A stretch of 56,320 nt of DNA from Mycobacteriales bacterium (GCA_035995165.1 DASYKU010000110.1:1-56320), one strand, 5' to 3'. Numbered from the stretch's first letter, positions 1-8,414 are shown. Notes: a model not told the origin generated them from the letters alone. Numbers and translations: made by a program.

Positions 1-412
1 GTGAGTGGTACGGCCCCGTCGCCACGATCACGGTGTCCGCGGCGATCCGGCTCGCATCGGTGGAGACCAGGAAGCCGGTGCCGGCCGGCTGCGCGGTGAC
101 CGAGGTGACCTCGGTGCCGAAGCGGACCGGCGGACCGAACGAGGCGGCGTAGTCCTGCAGATAGTCGACCACGCCTGCCCGGCTGAGGAAGCCGTCCGGG
201 TCGTCGCCGTCGTAGCTGAAGCCGGGCAGCCGCAGCGACCAGTTCGGCGAGACAAGCGTGAGCGAGTCCCACCGATCGGTCCGCCACCGTTCCCCGACCT
301 GCCCCGCCCGCTCCAGCAGTACGTGGTCCCGGCCCTGCTCGGTGAGGTGGCGGCTGGCGGCGAGACCGGCCTGCCCGGCGCCGATGACGGCGACCTCGAT
401 CCGTTCGTCCAC
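1..412 (-). CDS. FAD/NAD(P)-binding flavoprotein monooxygenase, partial
   Basis: The gene starts at a GTG (412-410) behind a clean AGGAGG six bases upstream and runs off the window, giving 137 N-terminal residues. Residues 6-15 read EVAVIGAGQA, a Rossmann dinucleotide-binding GxGxxG motif, followed by an acidic/arginine segment (LLERAGQVGERWR) typical of FAD binding in CzcO/flavin-containing monooxygenase-like oxidoreductases. A second hallmark, DTVIVATGPYH, lies at about residues 125-135. The family uses NAD(P)H and O2 to oxidise an organic substrate, which cannot be named here. It lies downstream of, and on the same strand as, the LuxR-type regulator, so it may be a target or operon partner of it (inference). 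Confidence 0.85.
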   Translation of the reverse strand, partial: MDERIEVAVIGAGQAGLAASRHLTEQGRDHVLLERAGQVGERWRTDRWDSLTLVSPNWSLRLPGFSYDGDDPDGFLSRAGVVDYLQDYAASFGPPVRFGTEVTSVTAQPAGTGFLVSTDASRIAADTVIVATGPYHS

Positions 413-525
413 TGTGGACCTCCTGGCTTCGGTGGTCTCCCGACGCTAGGAGTGGCACCGCGCAGGCCGCCTCGGCAGAACGGTCCAAGTCCCGGATTAC
501 GCGGTGGGTATTTCTGCGCAGCGGC

Positions 526-2163
526 TCACCGCAGGCCGTGCTCGAAGGCGTAGAGCGCGGCCGCGGTCCGGGACCCCACGCTGAGCTTGGTGAAGATGTT
601 GCTGACGTGGCGGGCCACGGTCCTCTCGCTGAGGACGAGCTCGACAGCGATGGCGTGGTTGGTCCGGCCGGCGGCGATCAGCCGGAGCACCTCGATCTCG
701 CGGAGGCTGAGCCCGGACGCCTCGCCGGCCCGATACCGGCGGGTCAGCGCCTCGATGATGGCGAGGTCGGGGGCGGCGCCCAGCCGGCGGAAGGCCTGCC
801 GCGCGGCGTCCAGCTCCATCGCGGCCGTGTCCTCGTCCCCCAACATCCGGCAAGCCCGCCCGACCAGCACCCGCACCCGCGCCTCCTCGTACGGCGCGTC
901 CAGCTCGCGCCAGAGCTGACACGCCTGGCGGAGAGCGGGCAGCGCGACCTGGGCGCGGCCGTCCCCGAGGTCGACGGCACCCTGCCCGTGCGCCGACCGG
1001 GCGCTGAGGGCGGGCCGGTCGTGCTGCCGGGCGATGGCGGCCAGCTCGGTCGCGCCGGCCCGTGCCGCATCGGCGTCGCCGGCCGCCAGCATGATCTCGA
1101 TCTGTGCCGGCAGCAGGTGCGACCGCTCCAGCGGATCGGTCCGCTCGCCGAGCGAACGCCGGATCGCTGCTCCCGCCAGGTCCGCCCGGCCCTGGGCGAG
1201 CCGGAGCAGAGCCAGGCCCGGCTGCGTCTCCCAGCCGTACTGGCTGGCCCGGCGGTAGGCATCCTCCGCGTCGGTGGTCTCCCCGAGCAGCCGGAGTACC
1301 TCCGCCAGCTCGTAGAAGGCCGCGCCCGCCAGGCCCGCTCCGTACCCCTGGGTCAGCTGCTCGCAGGCGAGCCGGGCCTCCCGGGCCGCGTCCGACCACG
1401 CGCCGCCCAGCCGCAGGAGCTCGGCGCGATGGATCCGACAGACACCCGAGTAGGCGCCGGTGAACTGGGGTTGCGAGTCGCACCAGGCGTTCAGCGCCCT
1501 GATCCACTCCCGCGCCCGGCGTACCTCGTGCAGTTCGTGGCAGGCGACGATCGTGCTGCAGTAGACCCAGCCGGTGACGCGGACGGAAGTGTCCCCGGCC
1601 GTGACGCCCACCATGGCCTCGTCGAGAAATGCGAGACCCTCGACCGGCCGCTCCTGCTTGATCCGGGCGCGGCCCTGCAGATGGGTGGCCAGAGTGACGA
1701 GGTCGAGGTCGCCGCACCGGGTCCCGAGATCCGCCGCGCGGGCAGCCGTCGCGAACGCGGACTCAACGTCACCCCCGGCGAACAGGTGCTCTGCCTCGGG
1801 AATCAGCAGGTACCCGGCCTCGTCACCGCCGGACCGGACCTCGGCCAACCGGCCGGCCCTAGCGATCCACCCACCCGCGTGCCCGAACTCGCCGAGCAGC
1901 GCCAGTGCCTCATGCAGCCAGAACGCGCACCGCATCGCCGGACCCACCGTCCCGGCGTCGACGTGCGCCCCGTAGGCGCGCTCCAGTAGCCGTGCTGCCT
2001 GGTCGCCGCGGCCGAGGATCTGCACCGACTCGGCAAACCGCTCCAGGTCGTCGACCGTCAGCGGCGAGACGGCGTCGACGACAGCGAACTGGTCGCACGC
2101 GTCCGCCCACGCTTGCCGGCGGTGTAACTCCCGGGCGCGCTCGAGGTCGGCGAGCTTTTCCAT
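526..2163 (-). CDS. Large LuxR-family regulator with helical-repeat sensor region
   Basis: 545 residues from ATG 2163, which has a GGAG ribosome site; the reading frame stays open further upstream, but that part has no LuxR-like sequence. The C-terminal ~60 residues are a LuxR helix-turn-helix ([20 protein letters not shown], then [16 protein letters not shown]). The preceding ~450 residues are alanine-rich amphipathic helices in a tetratricopeptide-like pattern. No ATPase Walker A motif is seen, so this is not a full LAL/MalT protein but resembles the repeat-plus-LuxR class. It probably acts as a cytoplasmic transcription activator. The monooxygenase gene follows 113 bp downstream on the same strand. 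Confidence 0.85.
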   Translation of the reverse strand: MEKLADLERARELHRRQAWADACDQFAVVDAVSPLTVDDLERFAESVQILGRGDQAARLLERAYGAHVDAGTVGPAMRCAFWLHEALALLGEFGHAGGWIARAGRLAEVRSGGDEAGYLLIPEAEHLFAGGDVESAFATAARAADLGTRCGDLDLVTLATHLQGRARIKQERPVEGLAFLDEAMVGVTAGDTSVRVTGWVYCSTIVACHELHEVRRAREWIRALNAWCDSQPQFTGAYSGVCRIHRAELLRLGGAWSDAAREARLACEQLTQGYGAGLAGAAFYELAEVLRLLGETTDAEDAYRRASQYGWETQPGLALLRLAQGRADLAGAAIRRSLGERTDPLERSHLLPAQIEIMLAAGDADAARAGATELAAIARQHDRPALSARSAHGQGAVDLGDGRAQVALPALRQACQLWRELDAPYEEARVRVLVGRACRMLGDEDTAAMELDAARQAFRRLGAAPDLAIIEALTRRYRAGEASGLSLREIEVLRLIAAGRTNHAIAVELVLSERTVARHVSNIFTKLSVGSRTAAALYAFEHGLR

Positions 2164-2409
2164 GACGCTCCGCCGACAGTCAAGCGCACAGACGCGGGCT
2201 TTGTCATGTCTTTGGACGGCGTGAACTCGTACGTCGTCGACGGTCGACTCACGAGCGGTACGAGGCTGCCCATCCCTACCGGGCTGCCGGCTTCCGGCAG
2301 GTACCGCCGCCACAGTCACCTGCCGCCGTCCGTGCTCGTCTCGGGACGGTGTCGTTCCGGCGCGCTTGTCGCGCGACCATGACGACGATCCGCAGCTCAG
2401 GCGCGGCCC

Positions 2410-2493
2410 GTGCCCGCCGGTGAGGCTGATCCGCCACCATGCGGTGGAGCGTTGACCCTTGGCCATCGACCGGCAGCTCCAGTGCGTCTCGCC
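2410..2493 (-). pseudogene. Inverted fragment of an IS630-type transposase N-terminal region
   Basis: Read on the minus strand, 2493-2458 encodes [12 protein letters not shown], the signature segment that in intact IS630-family transposases lies just before the helix-turn-helix stretch. Further 3' (2457-2410) the reading degrades, with only patchy resemblance split between frames. The intact part of the transposase begins on the opposite strand at 2513, exactly where the protein should continue after this segment. A short piece of the element has therefore apparently been inverted, or two elements have been joined head to head. The fragment cannot be expressed as a transposase. Confidence 0.55.
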
Positions 2494-3258
2494 TTCCGGC
2501 TTGGACTCCTGGGCGGCCGGGGTGAGCCCAGCGATGGTGCAGCGTGTGTGGTCTGCTCGTGGGCTCAAGCCGGATCTGGTGCGCACCTTCAAGCCCTCCA
2601 ATGACCGCCGTTTCGATGAGAAGCTGATCGATGTGGTCGGCGTCTATCTGAACCCGCCCGACAAGGCGGTGGTGCTGTGCATGGACGAGAAGAGCCAGAT
2701 CCAGGCGCTCGACCGGACGCAGCCGTCGCTGCCTTTGAAGGAAGGCCGGGCCGGAACCATTACCCACGACTACAAGCGCAACGGGACAACGACCCTGTTC
2801 GCCGCGCTGAACGTGCTGACCGGAGTGGTGATCGGCCAATGTCTTCCCAGGCACCGCAACGGCGAGTTCTTGAAGTTCTTGCGCACCATTGACCATCAGG
2901 TCCCCAAGGGACTCCAGATCCACATGATCCTCGACAACTACGGCACCCACACCCACGACAACGTCGTGGCCTGGCTGGACAAGCATCCCCGGTTCCACCT
3001 GCATTTCATCCCGACGTCGAGCTCATGGCTGAACATGGTCGAACGCTGGTTCCGCGAGCTCACCGAGAAAGCCATCCGCCGCGGTGTCTTCAAGTCGGTG
3101 CCCGACCTGATCGCTGCGATCGAGGCATACCTCCAAGCCAACAACAACGATCCCAAGCCGTTCGTATGGACCGCCACGGCAGAGGAGATCCTCGAGAAAG
3201 TCAGCCGAGGCGGGGTCGCACTCGCATCAATCCCCGGCTAATAACGAGACACCACACT
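2458..3258 (+). mobile_element. IS630-family insertion sequence, left end lost or scrambled
   Basis: The element comprises an IS630-type transposase reading frame and a right end finishing ...GAGACACCACAC followed by TAG. IS630 elements insert at CTAG and duplicate TA, and the sequence here (CACAC-TA-G) fits that pattern. No matching left inverted terminal repeat (expected to begin CTAGTGTGGTGTCTCG) was found between 1 and 2500. From 2164 to 2512 there is no intact gene, only decayed and partly inverted transposase sequence. The copy is therefore probably immobile. A second copy of the right end lies at 4473-4519. Confidence 0.75.
2513..3241 (+). pseudogene. IS630-family transposase, N-terminally truncated
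   Basis: From [13 protein letters not shown] onward the frame matches the IS630/DDE-superfamily transposase core: [16 protein letters not shown] (first catalytic Asp), [11 protein letters not shown] (second Asp), and [16 protein letters not shown] (catalytic Glu), ending [11 protein letters not shown]. The frame is open back to 2459, but there it reads antisense through the inverted THWS segment, so those residues are not transposase. The whole N-terminal DNA-binding half (normally ~130 residues) is missing. Catalytic residues are intact, but the protein should not bind its ends. Confidence 0.85.
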
Positions 3259-3260
3259 AG
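3214..3260 (+). repeat. Right end of the IS630-type element, copy 1 of a 47-bp direct repeat
   Basis: The repeat spans the last eight codons of the transposase, its TAA stop and the terminal sequence TAACGAGACACCACACTAG. It is identical at 46 of 47 positions to 4473-4519; the single difference is CCCCGG here against CACCGG there. Both copies point the same way and flank the phosphotransferase gene. Confidence 0.9.
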
Positions 3261-3342
3261 ATACCGGAGGTTTCCGCGCGGCCGAAGGCGACTTCGGGAA
3301 TGCGAAGCACCGTCGATTCGTACCCGCACGACGACACGGTGT

Positions 3343-3447
3343 GAGGCTCACCCGTCCGACGAACTCGTTGTCCCTCCAGGTGATCAGGTAGTCCACCTCG
3401 CCCGCCTGCTCCATCGCGAACCGTTCCAGATGGTGACGCCCCTGACG
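3343..3447 (-). pseudogene. Possible GNAT acetyltransferase remnant
   Basis: The minus strand reads HHLERFAMEQAGEVDYLITW followed by RDNEFVGRVSL. This resembles the region of GNAT N-acetyltransferases in which an ageing 'EVDYLVAW..G.PVGRV' strand pair precedes the acetyl-CoA site. The similarity stops after about 35 residues and the frame then runs into the IS end. If real, it is a gene fragment left by the insertion or rearrangement. The match is short and may be chance. Confidence 0.25.
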
Positions 3448-3462
3448 AATAGACTGGCGCTC

Positions 3463-4407
3463 ATGACCGCCGGCGACTGGAGGGATGGCGGGTTCAGGCA
3501 GCGTCGGCCCTCCGCGGAGACTCTCGCCTGGGTTGCGGCGTCGATGGGCCGGGGCAGTCGCATCGTTGGCCATCGCCGATTGACCGGTGGCGTCTGCTCC
3601 GCCGTGCATCGGCTGACTGTCGAGCGACGTGGAATGCGAACGTTCGTCGTGCTACGGCAGTACCCGGGCGGGCTTGGCCTGCAGGGGAGCTTGGCGAAGG
3701 AGATCGCCAACCTTGGTGTGGTGGCGGGAAGCGGGCTCCCGGTTCCGGGCATCCTGGCTGCTGATGTTGCTGGTGCCTCGACGGGTGGCGCGCCATCGTT
3801 GCTGATGACACGGTTGCCGGGGCATGTTGACCTCAATCCGGCGGAACCGCGGTCGTGGTTGACGAGGATCGCGGAGATTGCTGTATTGCTGCATTCCCTC
3901 GATCTGCCCGCGAAGAAGTTCAGACCTTGGACGGATTCTTGGATCGCTCCTCGAGACGGGTTCCGGGTGCCGGTCGGCGCGCAGAAGCCGGCGGTGTGGA
4001 AGGCGGCGTTCGGTGTCATGGCGGCGGCGCCGCCAAAGGACACTGCCGTCTTTCTGCACGGCGATCTTCTGCCCGTCAACATGCTGTGGTCGCGCGGGAA
4101 GATTACTGGACTCACCGACTGGAACTCCATCCATCGGGGGCCACGCGCGATTGACGTCGGGCACTGTCGGCGATATTTGGCGGCACTCTATTCGCCCGAG
4201 TGGGCGGAGCAGCTTCGGTCGCTCTATGAGTCGATCGCCGGGGCGACTCTCGATCCGTGGTGGGACCTGTATGCCCTGCTGCACTATGACGACAGCGGGC
4301 CGAAGTGGATCCGTGGTCAGGTCGCTGGGCGCCGTCCCGTCGATGTGCCCGGCATGACTTCCCGGGTCGAGGTCGCTATCGAGACAGCGCTGCGGCGCCT
4401 CGGATAA
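3463..4407 (+). CDS. APH-fold phosphotransferase (aminoglycoside/choline-kinase-like)
   Basis: 314 residues from ATG 3463; an in-frame ATG at 3430 is a possible alternative, and neither has a strong ribosome site. The Brenner-type catalytic loop is clear: FLHGDLLPVNMLW (catalytic Asp, metal-binding Asn) followed by LTDWNSIHRGPRAIDVGHC (second metal-binding Asp). The family phosphorylates small-molecule hydroxyls with ATP or GTP; the substrate could be an antibiotic, a sugar or a metabolite, and nothing here decides it. Codon use is visibly less GC-biased than in the neighbouring genes (e.g. GCTGCTGATGTTGCTGGT). With the flanking duplicated IS ends, this suggests acquisition by transfer. Confidence 0.8.
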   Translation: MTAGDWRDGGFRQRRPSAETLAWVAASMGRGSRIVGHRRLTGGVCSAVHRLTVERRGMRTFVVLRQYPGGLGLQGSLAKEIANLGVVAGSGLPVPGILAADVAGASTGGAPSLLMTRLPGHVDLNPAEPRSWLTRIAEIAVLLHSLDLPAKKFRPWTDSWIAPRDGFRVPVGAQKPAVWKAAFGVMAAAPPKDTAVFLHGDLLPVNMLWSRGKITGLTDWNSIHRGPRAIDVGHCRRYLAALYSPEWAEQLRSLYESIAGATLDPWWDLYALLHYDDSGPKWIRGQVAGRRPVDVPGMTSRVEVAIETALRRLG

Positions 4408-4472
4408 CTGCGGGTTCCCTGCTGGTCGCCCTTCCGGTTCTGGCATGCCGCACAGACCCCTGCACGAAGGCC

Positions 4473-4519
4473 GGTCGCACTCGCATCAATCACCGGCTAA
4501 TAACGAGACACCACACTAG
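4473..4519 (+). repeat. Right end of the IS630-type element, copy 2 of a 47-bp direct repeat
   Basis: A solo IS end: it contains the last codons (VALASITG, stop) of the transposase and the terminal TAACGAGACACCACACTAG, with no transposase body before it. It matches 3214-3260 at 46 of 47 bases in the same orientation. The 1.2 kb between the two copies holds the APH-fold kinase. This could be the scar of a lost second IS copy or of a recombination that duplicated the end. Confidence 0.9.
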
Positions 4520-4535
4520 GGCAGGACCGGGGCCC

Positions 4536-6257
4536 CTACAGGTCCACGACGAGGTCGGTGTCGGGCCGGGCGCAGCAGATGAGCACCTGGCCGTCCGGCG
4601 GGAGATCCAGCGGCGTGGGGGAGTACGTCACGGCGCCGGCGAGCAGGGTCGTGCTGCAGGTGTGGCAGACCCCGGTCCGGCAACTCCACCGGGTCGGGAC
4701 GTCGCAGGCCTCGGCGAGTTCCAGCACGCTGGCCGCGGGGGCCGGGTACGGCGTGGCGATGCCGCTGCGGGCGAAGGTGACCAGCGGGCCGGTCCCGGCC
4801 GGCCCCGCCGGTTGGTGCGGCGACCGCAGAGCGCTGCCGATCACGCCGGGGTTGATCGGCGGGAGCGTCCCGAACAGCTCGGTGTGGATGCGGCCGGGGT
4901 CGACGCCGAGGCCGGTGAGCGCGTCCCGCATGTCGGCCATGAAACCGGCCGGGCCGCAGACGTACGCGTCCGCGCCGGGCGGCAGGCCGAGGCCGGCCAG
5001 CGTGCCGGCGGACAGCCGGCCGGACCCGCCGGCCCGATCGGACCGGCTGAAGAACACGTGCTCGTGGGCGTTCCGCAGGGTGGCGAGCAGCGCGTGCGCC
5101 TCGGCGCCGAGCGCCTGCTCGCGGGGTTCGCGGGCCCCGTGGATCCACCAGACGTCGCGGTCGGCGTGCGCCTGCGCCAGCGCCTGCAGCATGGCCAGGA
5201 CCGGTGTCACGCCGATGCCGGCGGAGACGAGCAGGACGGGGCCGGTGCCCTCGCCCAGGACGAACTCGCCGCGCGGCGCCGCCGCGTCGAGGACGGCGCC
5301 GGGATGCAGGTCGCGGTTCAGGTAACCGCTGACCACGCCGTGCGGCTCGTGCTTGACGCTGATCCGGTACGTACCGGCGCCCGGTGCGGACGACAGCGAG
5401 TAGGAACGCACCGCGGCGGGCGGCCCGACGCCGGGGATCCGCAGGGTGAGGTACTGGCCGGCCAGGGCGGCCGGCAGCGGCTGCCCGTCCGGCGCGGCCA
5501 GCTGGATCGAGGAGACGTCGGAGGTCTCGGGCACCACCCCGGTCACGCGCAGCGGCCGGAAGCCGGCCCAGGCGGGCTGGGATCGAGGCGTCGGCTCGAG
5601 GCCGGAGGCCGGCGCGGTGCCGCCGGCGAGCATGTCCCGGAACGACTGTTGCCAGCCCGGGCTCAGCGCCGGGATCCCGGCCGCCCGCCGCAGCGTGGCG
5701 AGGTCGTGTCCGGGCAGGTAGAGCAGCGCGTCGATGTCGGCGACGCTGAGGGCCTGCGGGCCGACCCTGGTCCGGACGACCTCGTCGCCGGCCCGGACGT
5801 GGCCCTCGGTGATGACGCGCAGGTAGAAGCCGGGCCGGTGATGGCTGACCAGCAGTGCGGCCATGTCCGGCTCGCCCAGGCGGAGGCCGACGCGGTAGCA
5901 GGTGACCCGGGGCTGGGTCACCTCGAACTCGGCCTCGCCGATGCGGTACCGGTCCCCGATGCAGACCTGGTCGTCCGGCAGCCCGTCGACGGTGAGGTTC
6001 TCGCCGAACATGCCGTAGCTGAGGTCCGCGCGCCCGAGGTGCTTCTGCCAGTGCCGGTAGGACTCGGCCTGGTAGACGAGCACGGCCCGCTGCTCGCCGC
6101 CGTGCCCGGCCAGGTCGCCCTGTCCGTCGCCGTCGATGTTCAGCCGGCGCACCATCGCCGGACCCGGCACCGGGAACTTCCACGCTCCCGTGTGGACGGT
6201 CCGGCCCTGCCAGGCGACGTCCCGCGGCAGGCCGACGTTGACGGACAGCAACACCAT
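4536..6257 (-). CDS. MOSC domain fused to ferredoxin-NAD(P)H reductase with C-terminal 2Fe-2S domain
   Basis: 573 residues from ATG 6257, with GGGAGGA seven bases upstream. Residues ~1-215 are a YiiM-like MOSC domain plus its trailing 3-alpha module (MFGENLTVDG; VTQPRVTCYRVGLRLGEPDM with the MOSC cysteine). Residues ~235-465 are an FNR-type FAD/NAD module (VRSYSLSSAPG for flavin, LLVSAGIGVTPVLAML and VCGPAGFM for NAD). The tail (~490-573) is a plant-type ferredoxin: CDVPTRWSCRTGVCHTC, then LICCARP. MOSC proteins bind a molybdenum cofactor or persulfide sulfur. The fusion suggests a self-contained electron chain from NAD(P)H to a Mo/S site, such as N-hydroxylated-compound reduction (inference). 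Confidence 0.9.
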   Translation of the reverse strand: MVLLSVNVGLPRDVAWQGRTVHTGAWKFPVPGPAMVRRLNIDGDGQGDLAGHGGEQRAVLVYQAESYRHWQKHLGRADLSYGMFGENLTVDGLPDDQVCIGDRYRIGEAEFEVTQPRVTCYRVGLRLGEPDMAALLVSHHRPGFYLRVITEGHVRAGDEVVRTRVGPQALSVADIDALLYLPGHDLATLRRAAGIPALSPGWQQSFRDMLAGGTAPASGLEPTPRSQPAWAGFRPLRVTGVVPETSDVSSIQLAAPDGQPLPAALAGQYLTLRIPGVGPPAAVRSYSLSSAPGAGTYRISVKHEPHGVVSGYLNRDLHPGAVLDAAAPRGEFVLGEGTGPVLLVSAGIGVTPVLAMLQALAQAHADRDVWWIHGAREPREQALGAEAHALLATLRNAHEHVFFSRSDRAGGSGRLSAGTLAGLGLPPGADAYVCGPAGFMADMRDALTGLGVDPGRIHTELFGTLPPINPGVIGSALRSPHQPAGPAGTGPLVTFARSGIATPYPAPAASVLELAEACDVPTRWSCRTGVCHTCSTTLLAGAVTYSPTPLDLPPDGQVLICCARPDTDLVVDL

Positions 6258-6417
6258 CGATGCGTCCTCCCTGGTGGTCCGACCAGGGTCACTATCGCGG
6301 GTCTGCGGTGTGCTCGCGCCGGTGTGACTCCCTGGTCGGATGCCGGGGCCGACGGCGTGGGCGCTGAGGACCTCGCTCATGAGCCGACCTGGGCCCGGAC
6401 GAGGTGCAGCCCGTCAG

Positions 6418-7242
6418 TCAGCCCGGGCGGGTCTGGAGTCCGGCGGCGTGGTCCGGCACGTAGGTCTGCATGTCGCGGGGCGTGCGGCGGTAGCCGGTCG
6501 AGGGCGGCCGGTCCGGTAGCGCCAGGGGCGATGCCGGGACCGGCGCGTACGGAACGGATGTCAGCAGGTGGGAGATCATGTTGAGGCGGGCGCGGCGCTT
6601 GTCGTCGGCCTCGACCACGTGCCAGGGCGCTTCCGGTAGGTCGGTGTGCACGAACATCTCGTCCTTGGCCCGGGAGTAGTCCTCCCAGCGCTGTATCGAC
6701 TCGAGGTCCATCGGCGACAGCTTCCAGCGCCGCATCGGATCGTCCAGCCGGGCCGCGAATCGTTGCTGCTGCACGGCGTCGCTGACCGAGAACCAGTACT
6801 TGCGGAGCAGGATGCCGTCCTCGATGAGGAGCCGTTCGAAGATCGGCGCCTGGTGCAGGAACCGCTGGTGCTCCTGCTTGGTGCAGAAACCCATGACCCA
6901 TTCCACGCCGGCCCGGTTGTACCAGCTGCGGTCGAACAGGACGATCTCGCCGGCCGCGGGCAACTGCTCGACGTAGCGCTGGAAGTACCACTGGCCGCGC
7001 TGCCGCTCGGTCGGCGCCGGCAGCGCGGCGATCCGGGCCACCCGGGTGTTGAGGAACTGGGTGACGCGCTTGATCGCGCCACCCTTGCCCGCCGCATCCC
7101 GGCCCTCGAAGATCACGACCAGCCGCGCGTTCTCGGCTCTGACCCATTCCTGCATGACGACCAGTTCGCTCTGCAGGCGGACCAGCTCGCGCTCGTAGAC
7201 CTTCCGCGTCAGTGTCGGGCGCGGCTCGTCGCCGTCGGCCAT
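6418..7242 (-). CDS. ppk2: Polyphosphate kinase 2 (PPK2)
   Basis: 274 residues with GGGAGGGG ahead of ATG 7242. Walker A is FEGRDAAGKGGAIKR (about residues 45-59); the Walker B/lid region is VLFDRSWYNRAGVEWVMGF, and the lid continues to WKLSPMDLESIQRWEDY. These are diagnostic of single-domain PPK2 enzymes, which move phosphate between inorganic polyphosphate and (d)NDP or NMP in the cytoplasm. Length and motif order match one-domain class I/III enzymes; the class cannot be settled by eye. It stands alone, separated by 160 bp from the MOSC fusion and 111 bp from the Nudix gene. Confidence 0.93.
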   Translation of the reverse strand: MADGDEPRPTLTRKVYERELVRLQSELVVMQEWVRAENARLVVIFEGRDAAGKGGAIKRVTQFLNTRVARIAALPAPTERQRGQWYFQRYVEQLPAAGEIVLFDRSWYNRAGVEWVMGFCTKQEHQRFLHQAPIFERLLIEDGILLRKYWFSVSDAVQQQRFAARLDDPMRRWKLSPMDLESIQRWEDYSRAKDEMFVHTDLPEAPWHVVEADDKRRARLNMISHLLTSVPYAPVPASPLALPDRPPSTGYRRTPRDMQTYVPDHAAGLQTRPG

Positions 7243-7353
7243 CGCGTCCCCTCCCCGAGGGCGGCTGCCGTACCGGCCGGTGCCGGAGCGCCGGCCTCAG
7301 GCTCTCACCGACCCCGACGCCGGTCCACCGGGACGGTTCCTCCGGGCGGGCAG

Positions 7354-7959
7354 TCATTTCCAGGCGAAGACCGGCTGCTCGAGGTGGGCGACGCGGGTGT
7401 GCCGGCCGTGCAGGGCGACCTGGCAGAACTGGAAGATGATGGCGGCGGTCGGCGCGTGCAGGTACCGGCCGAGGAACGGCAGCTGGATCACCGGCGCGTC
7501 CGATTCCGGGATCTGGAGCAGGCGCGGGGGCACGTCGAGATCCGCCAGCGGTACGACGTGGATCCGCTGGACCTCGGTCTCCGCGCCGGCGTAGTCGTCC
7601 CGGCCGGGACCGCCCCAGCAGACGACCGGCGTCATCACGTAGCCGGACCGGGTCACGTAGTCGTCGAGCACGCCGAGTACGTCCTCGGGGCCGAGCGCGA
7701 GACCGGTCTCCTCGGCGAGCTCCCGCAGGGCGGCACCCTCGGCGGTCTCCGCGGCGTCGCGGCGGCCGCCGGGCAGCGCCCACTGCCCGGCGTGCGCCCG
7801 GAGTCCGGCGGCTCGGCGGGTGACCAGCAGGGAGGGGACGGAGTCGGCCCGGACGACGCAGAGGGCGACCGAGGCCGCCTTCAGCTCGGGCCGGTCGCTG
7901 GGCCGCCGGTCGAAGCCGGCCAGGTTCGCGCCGATGCGGGCGCGCAGGTCCTCGCTCAT
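7354..7959 (-). CDS. Nudix hydrolase (CoA-pyrophosphatase-like)
   Basis: 201 residues. The Nudix box is complete: ALPGGRRDAAETAEGAALRE followed by LAEETGL, i.e. GX5EX7REUXEEXGU with metal-binding glutamates. The family hydrolyses nucleoside diphosphates linked to another group. Size and the context of CoA metabolism favour a CoA- or ADP-ribose-type pyrophosphatase, but no CoA-specific motif was certain. Its ATG overlaps the stop of the truncated phosphotransferase upstream (ATGA, 7956-7959), so the two are translationally coupled. Confidence 0.88.
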   Translation of the reverse strand: MSEDLRARIGANLAGFDRRPSDRPELKAASVALCVVRADSVPSLLVTRRAAGLRAHAGQWALPGGRRDAAETAEGAALRELAEETGLALGPEDVLGVLDDYVTRSGYVMTPVVCWGGPGRDDYAGAETEVQRIHVVPLADLDVPPRLLQIPESDAPVIQLPFLGRYLHAPTAAIIFQFCQVALHGRHTRVAHLEQPVFAWK

Positions 7960-8342
7960 GCCGAGCCCCGCAACGCCCGATGGGGCAGGCCGGCCAGGGC
8001 GCCGGCGTCGACCGCGATGGCCCGGTCGATCAGTTCCGGACCGATGACGGCGTCGTCGGCGCAGAACGCGTGCACCCCCGGCACCGGGACGTCGGTCTCC
8101 CGCAACGCCCGCAGGACCCGGTGTTCTCGCCGCAGGTCGTGGGCCGAGGGCAGGACGGGCCCCAGCGGCGGCCGGCGCAGCACCCACTGCCGCTCGCCCC
8201 GGGAGACGAAGAAGGTGAGGTTCGACCGGCCGCCGGGGGCGAGCTCGATGTCCGGGGGCGCCGATCCGTCGGCGCCGGCATTGCCGGCCATCCACCGCCC
8301 GAGGGCGGTCACGTCCAGCGCGCCGGGAGGAATGACGGTCAC
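7956..8342 (-). CDS. Truncated acyl-CoA-dehydrogenase-associated phosphotransferase (APH N-lobe only)
   Basis: 128 residues from GTG 8342 behind GGGAG. Residues ~30-95 match the N-lobe of FadE36-like phosphotransferases (GGRSNLTFFV, RQWVLRRPPLGPVLPSAHD, REHRVLRAL, then VPVPGVHAFCADDAVIG). Intact homologues are ~340 residues with an HGDxxxxN catalytic loop; here the chain switches at PELIDRAIAVDAGALAG and stops. An internal deletion that removed the catalytic C-lobe is the simplest reading. The product should have no kinase activity, but its ATGA overlap may preserve it as a leader for the Nudix gene. Confidence 0.65.
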   Translation of the reverse strand: MTVIPPGALDVTALGRWMAGNAGADGSAPPDIELAPGGRSNLTFFVSRGERQWVLRRPPLGPVLPSAHDLRREHRVLRALRETDVPVPGVHAFCADDAVIGPELIDRAIAVDAGALAGLPHRALRGSA

Positions 8343-8396
8343 GGTGGGCTCCCAGCGTGCGCTTCGATTGGGCGGACCGACCACCCGTACGCCTGA

Positions 8397-8414
8397 TGAG
8401 CAAGCGCTCGCTCA
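8397..8414. promoter_or_regulatory. Operator-like palindrome, site A
   Basis: TGAGCAAGCGCTCGCTCA, an 18-bp inverted repeat with one mismatched pair. It lies between the truncated phosphotransferase (minus) and the TetR regulator (plus). It shares the GAGCrrrCGCTC core with sites C and E and also resembles the KstR2-type motif AnCAAGnnCTTGnT. It is likely an autoregulatory operator for the neighbouring TetR gene. Confidence 0.55.

Noticed and set aside
526-2601. A 691-residue regulator starting at 2601
   Set aside because: Residues upstream of ATG 2163 come from antisense reading through the IS630-type remnant and the intergenic region; the LuxR-type sequence and a usable ribosome site start at 2163.
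2276-3004. Minus-strand 242-residue frame over the transposase
   Set aside because: It is the antisense shadow of the transposase core; catalytic motifs read only on the plus strand. Only the short THWS segment (2493-2458) has meaning on the minus strand.
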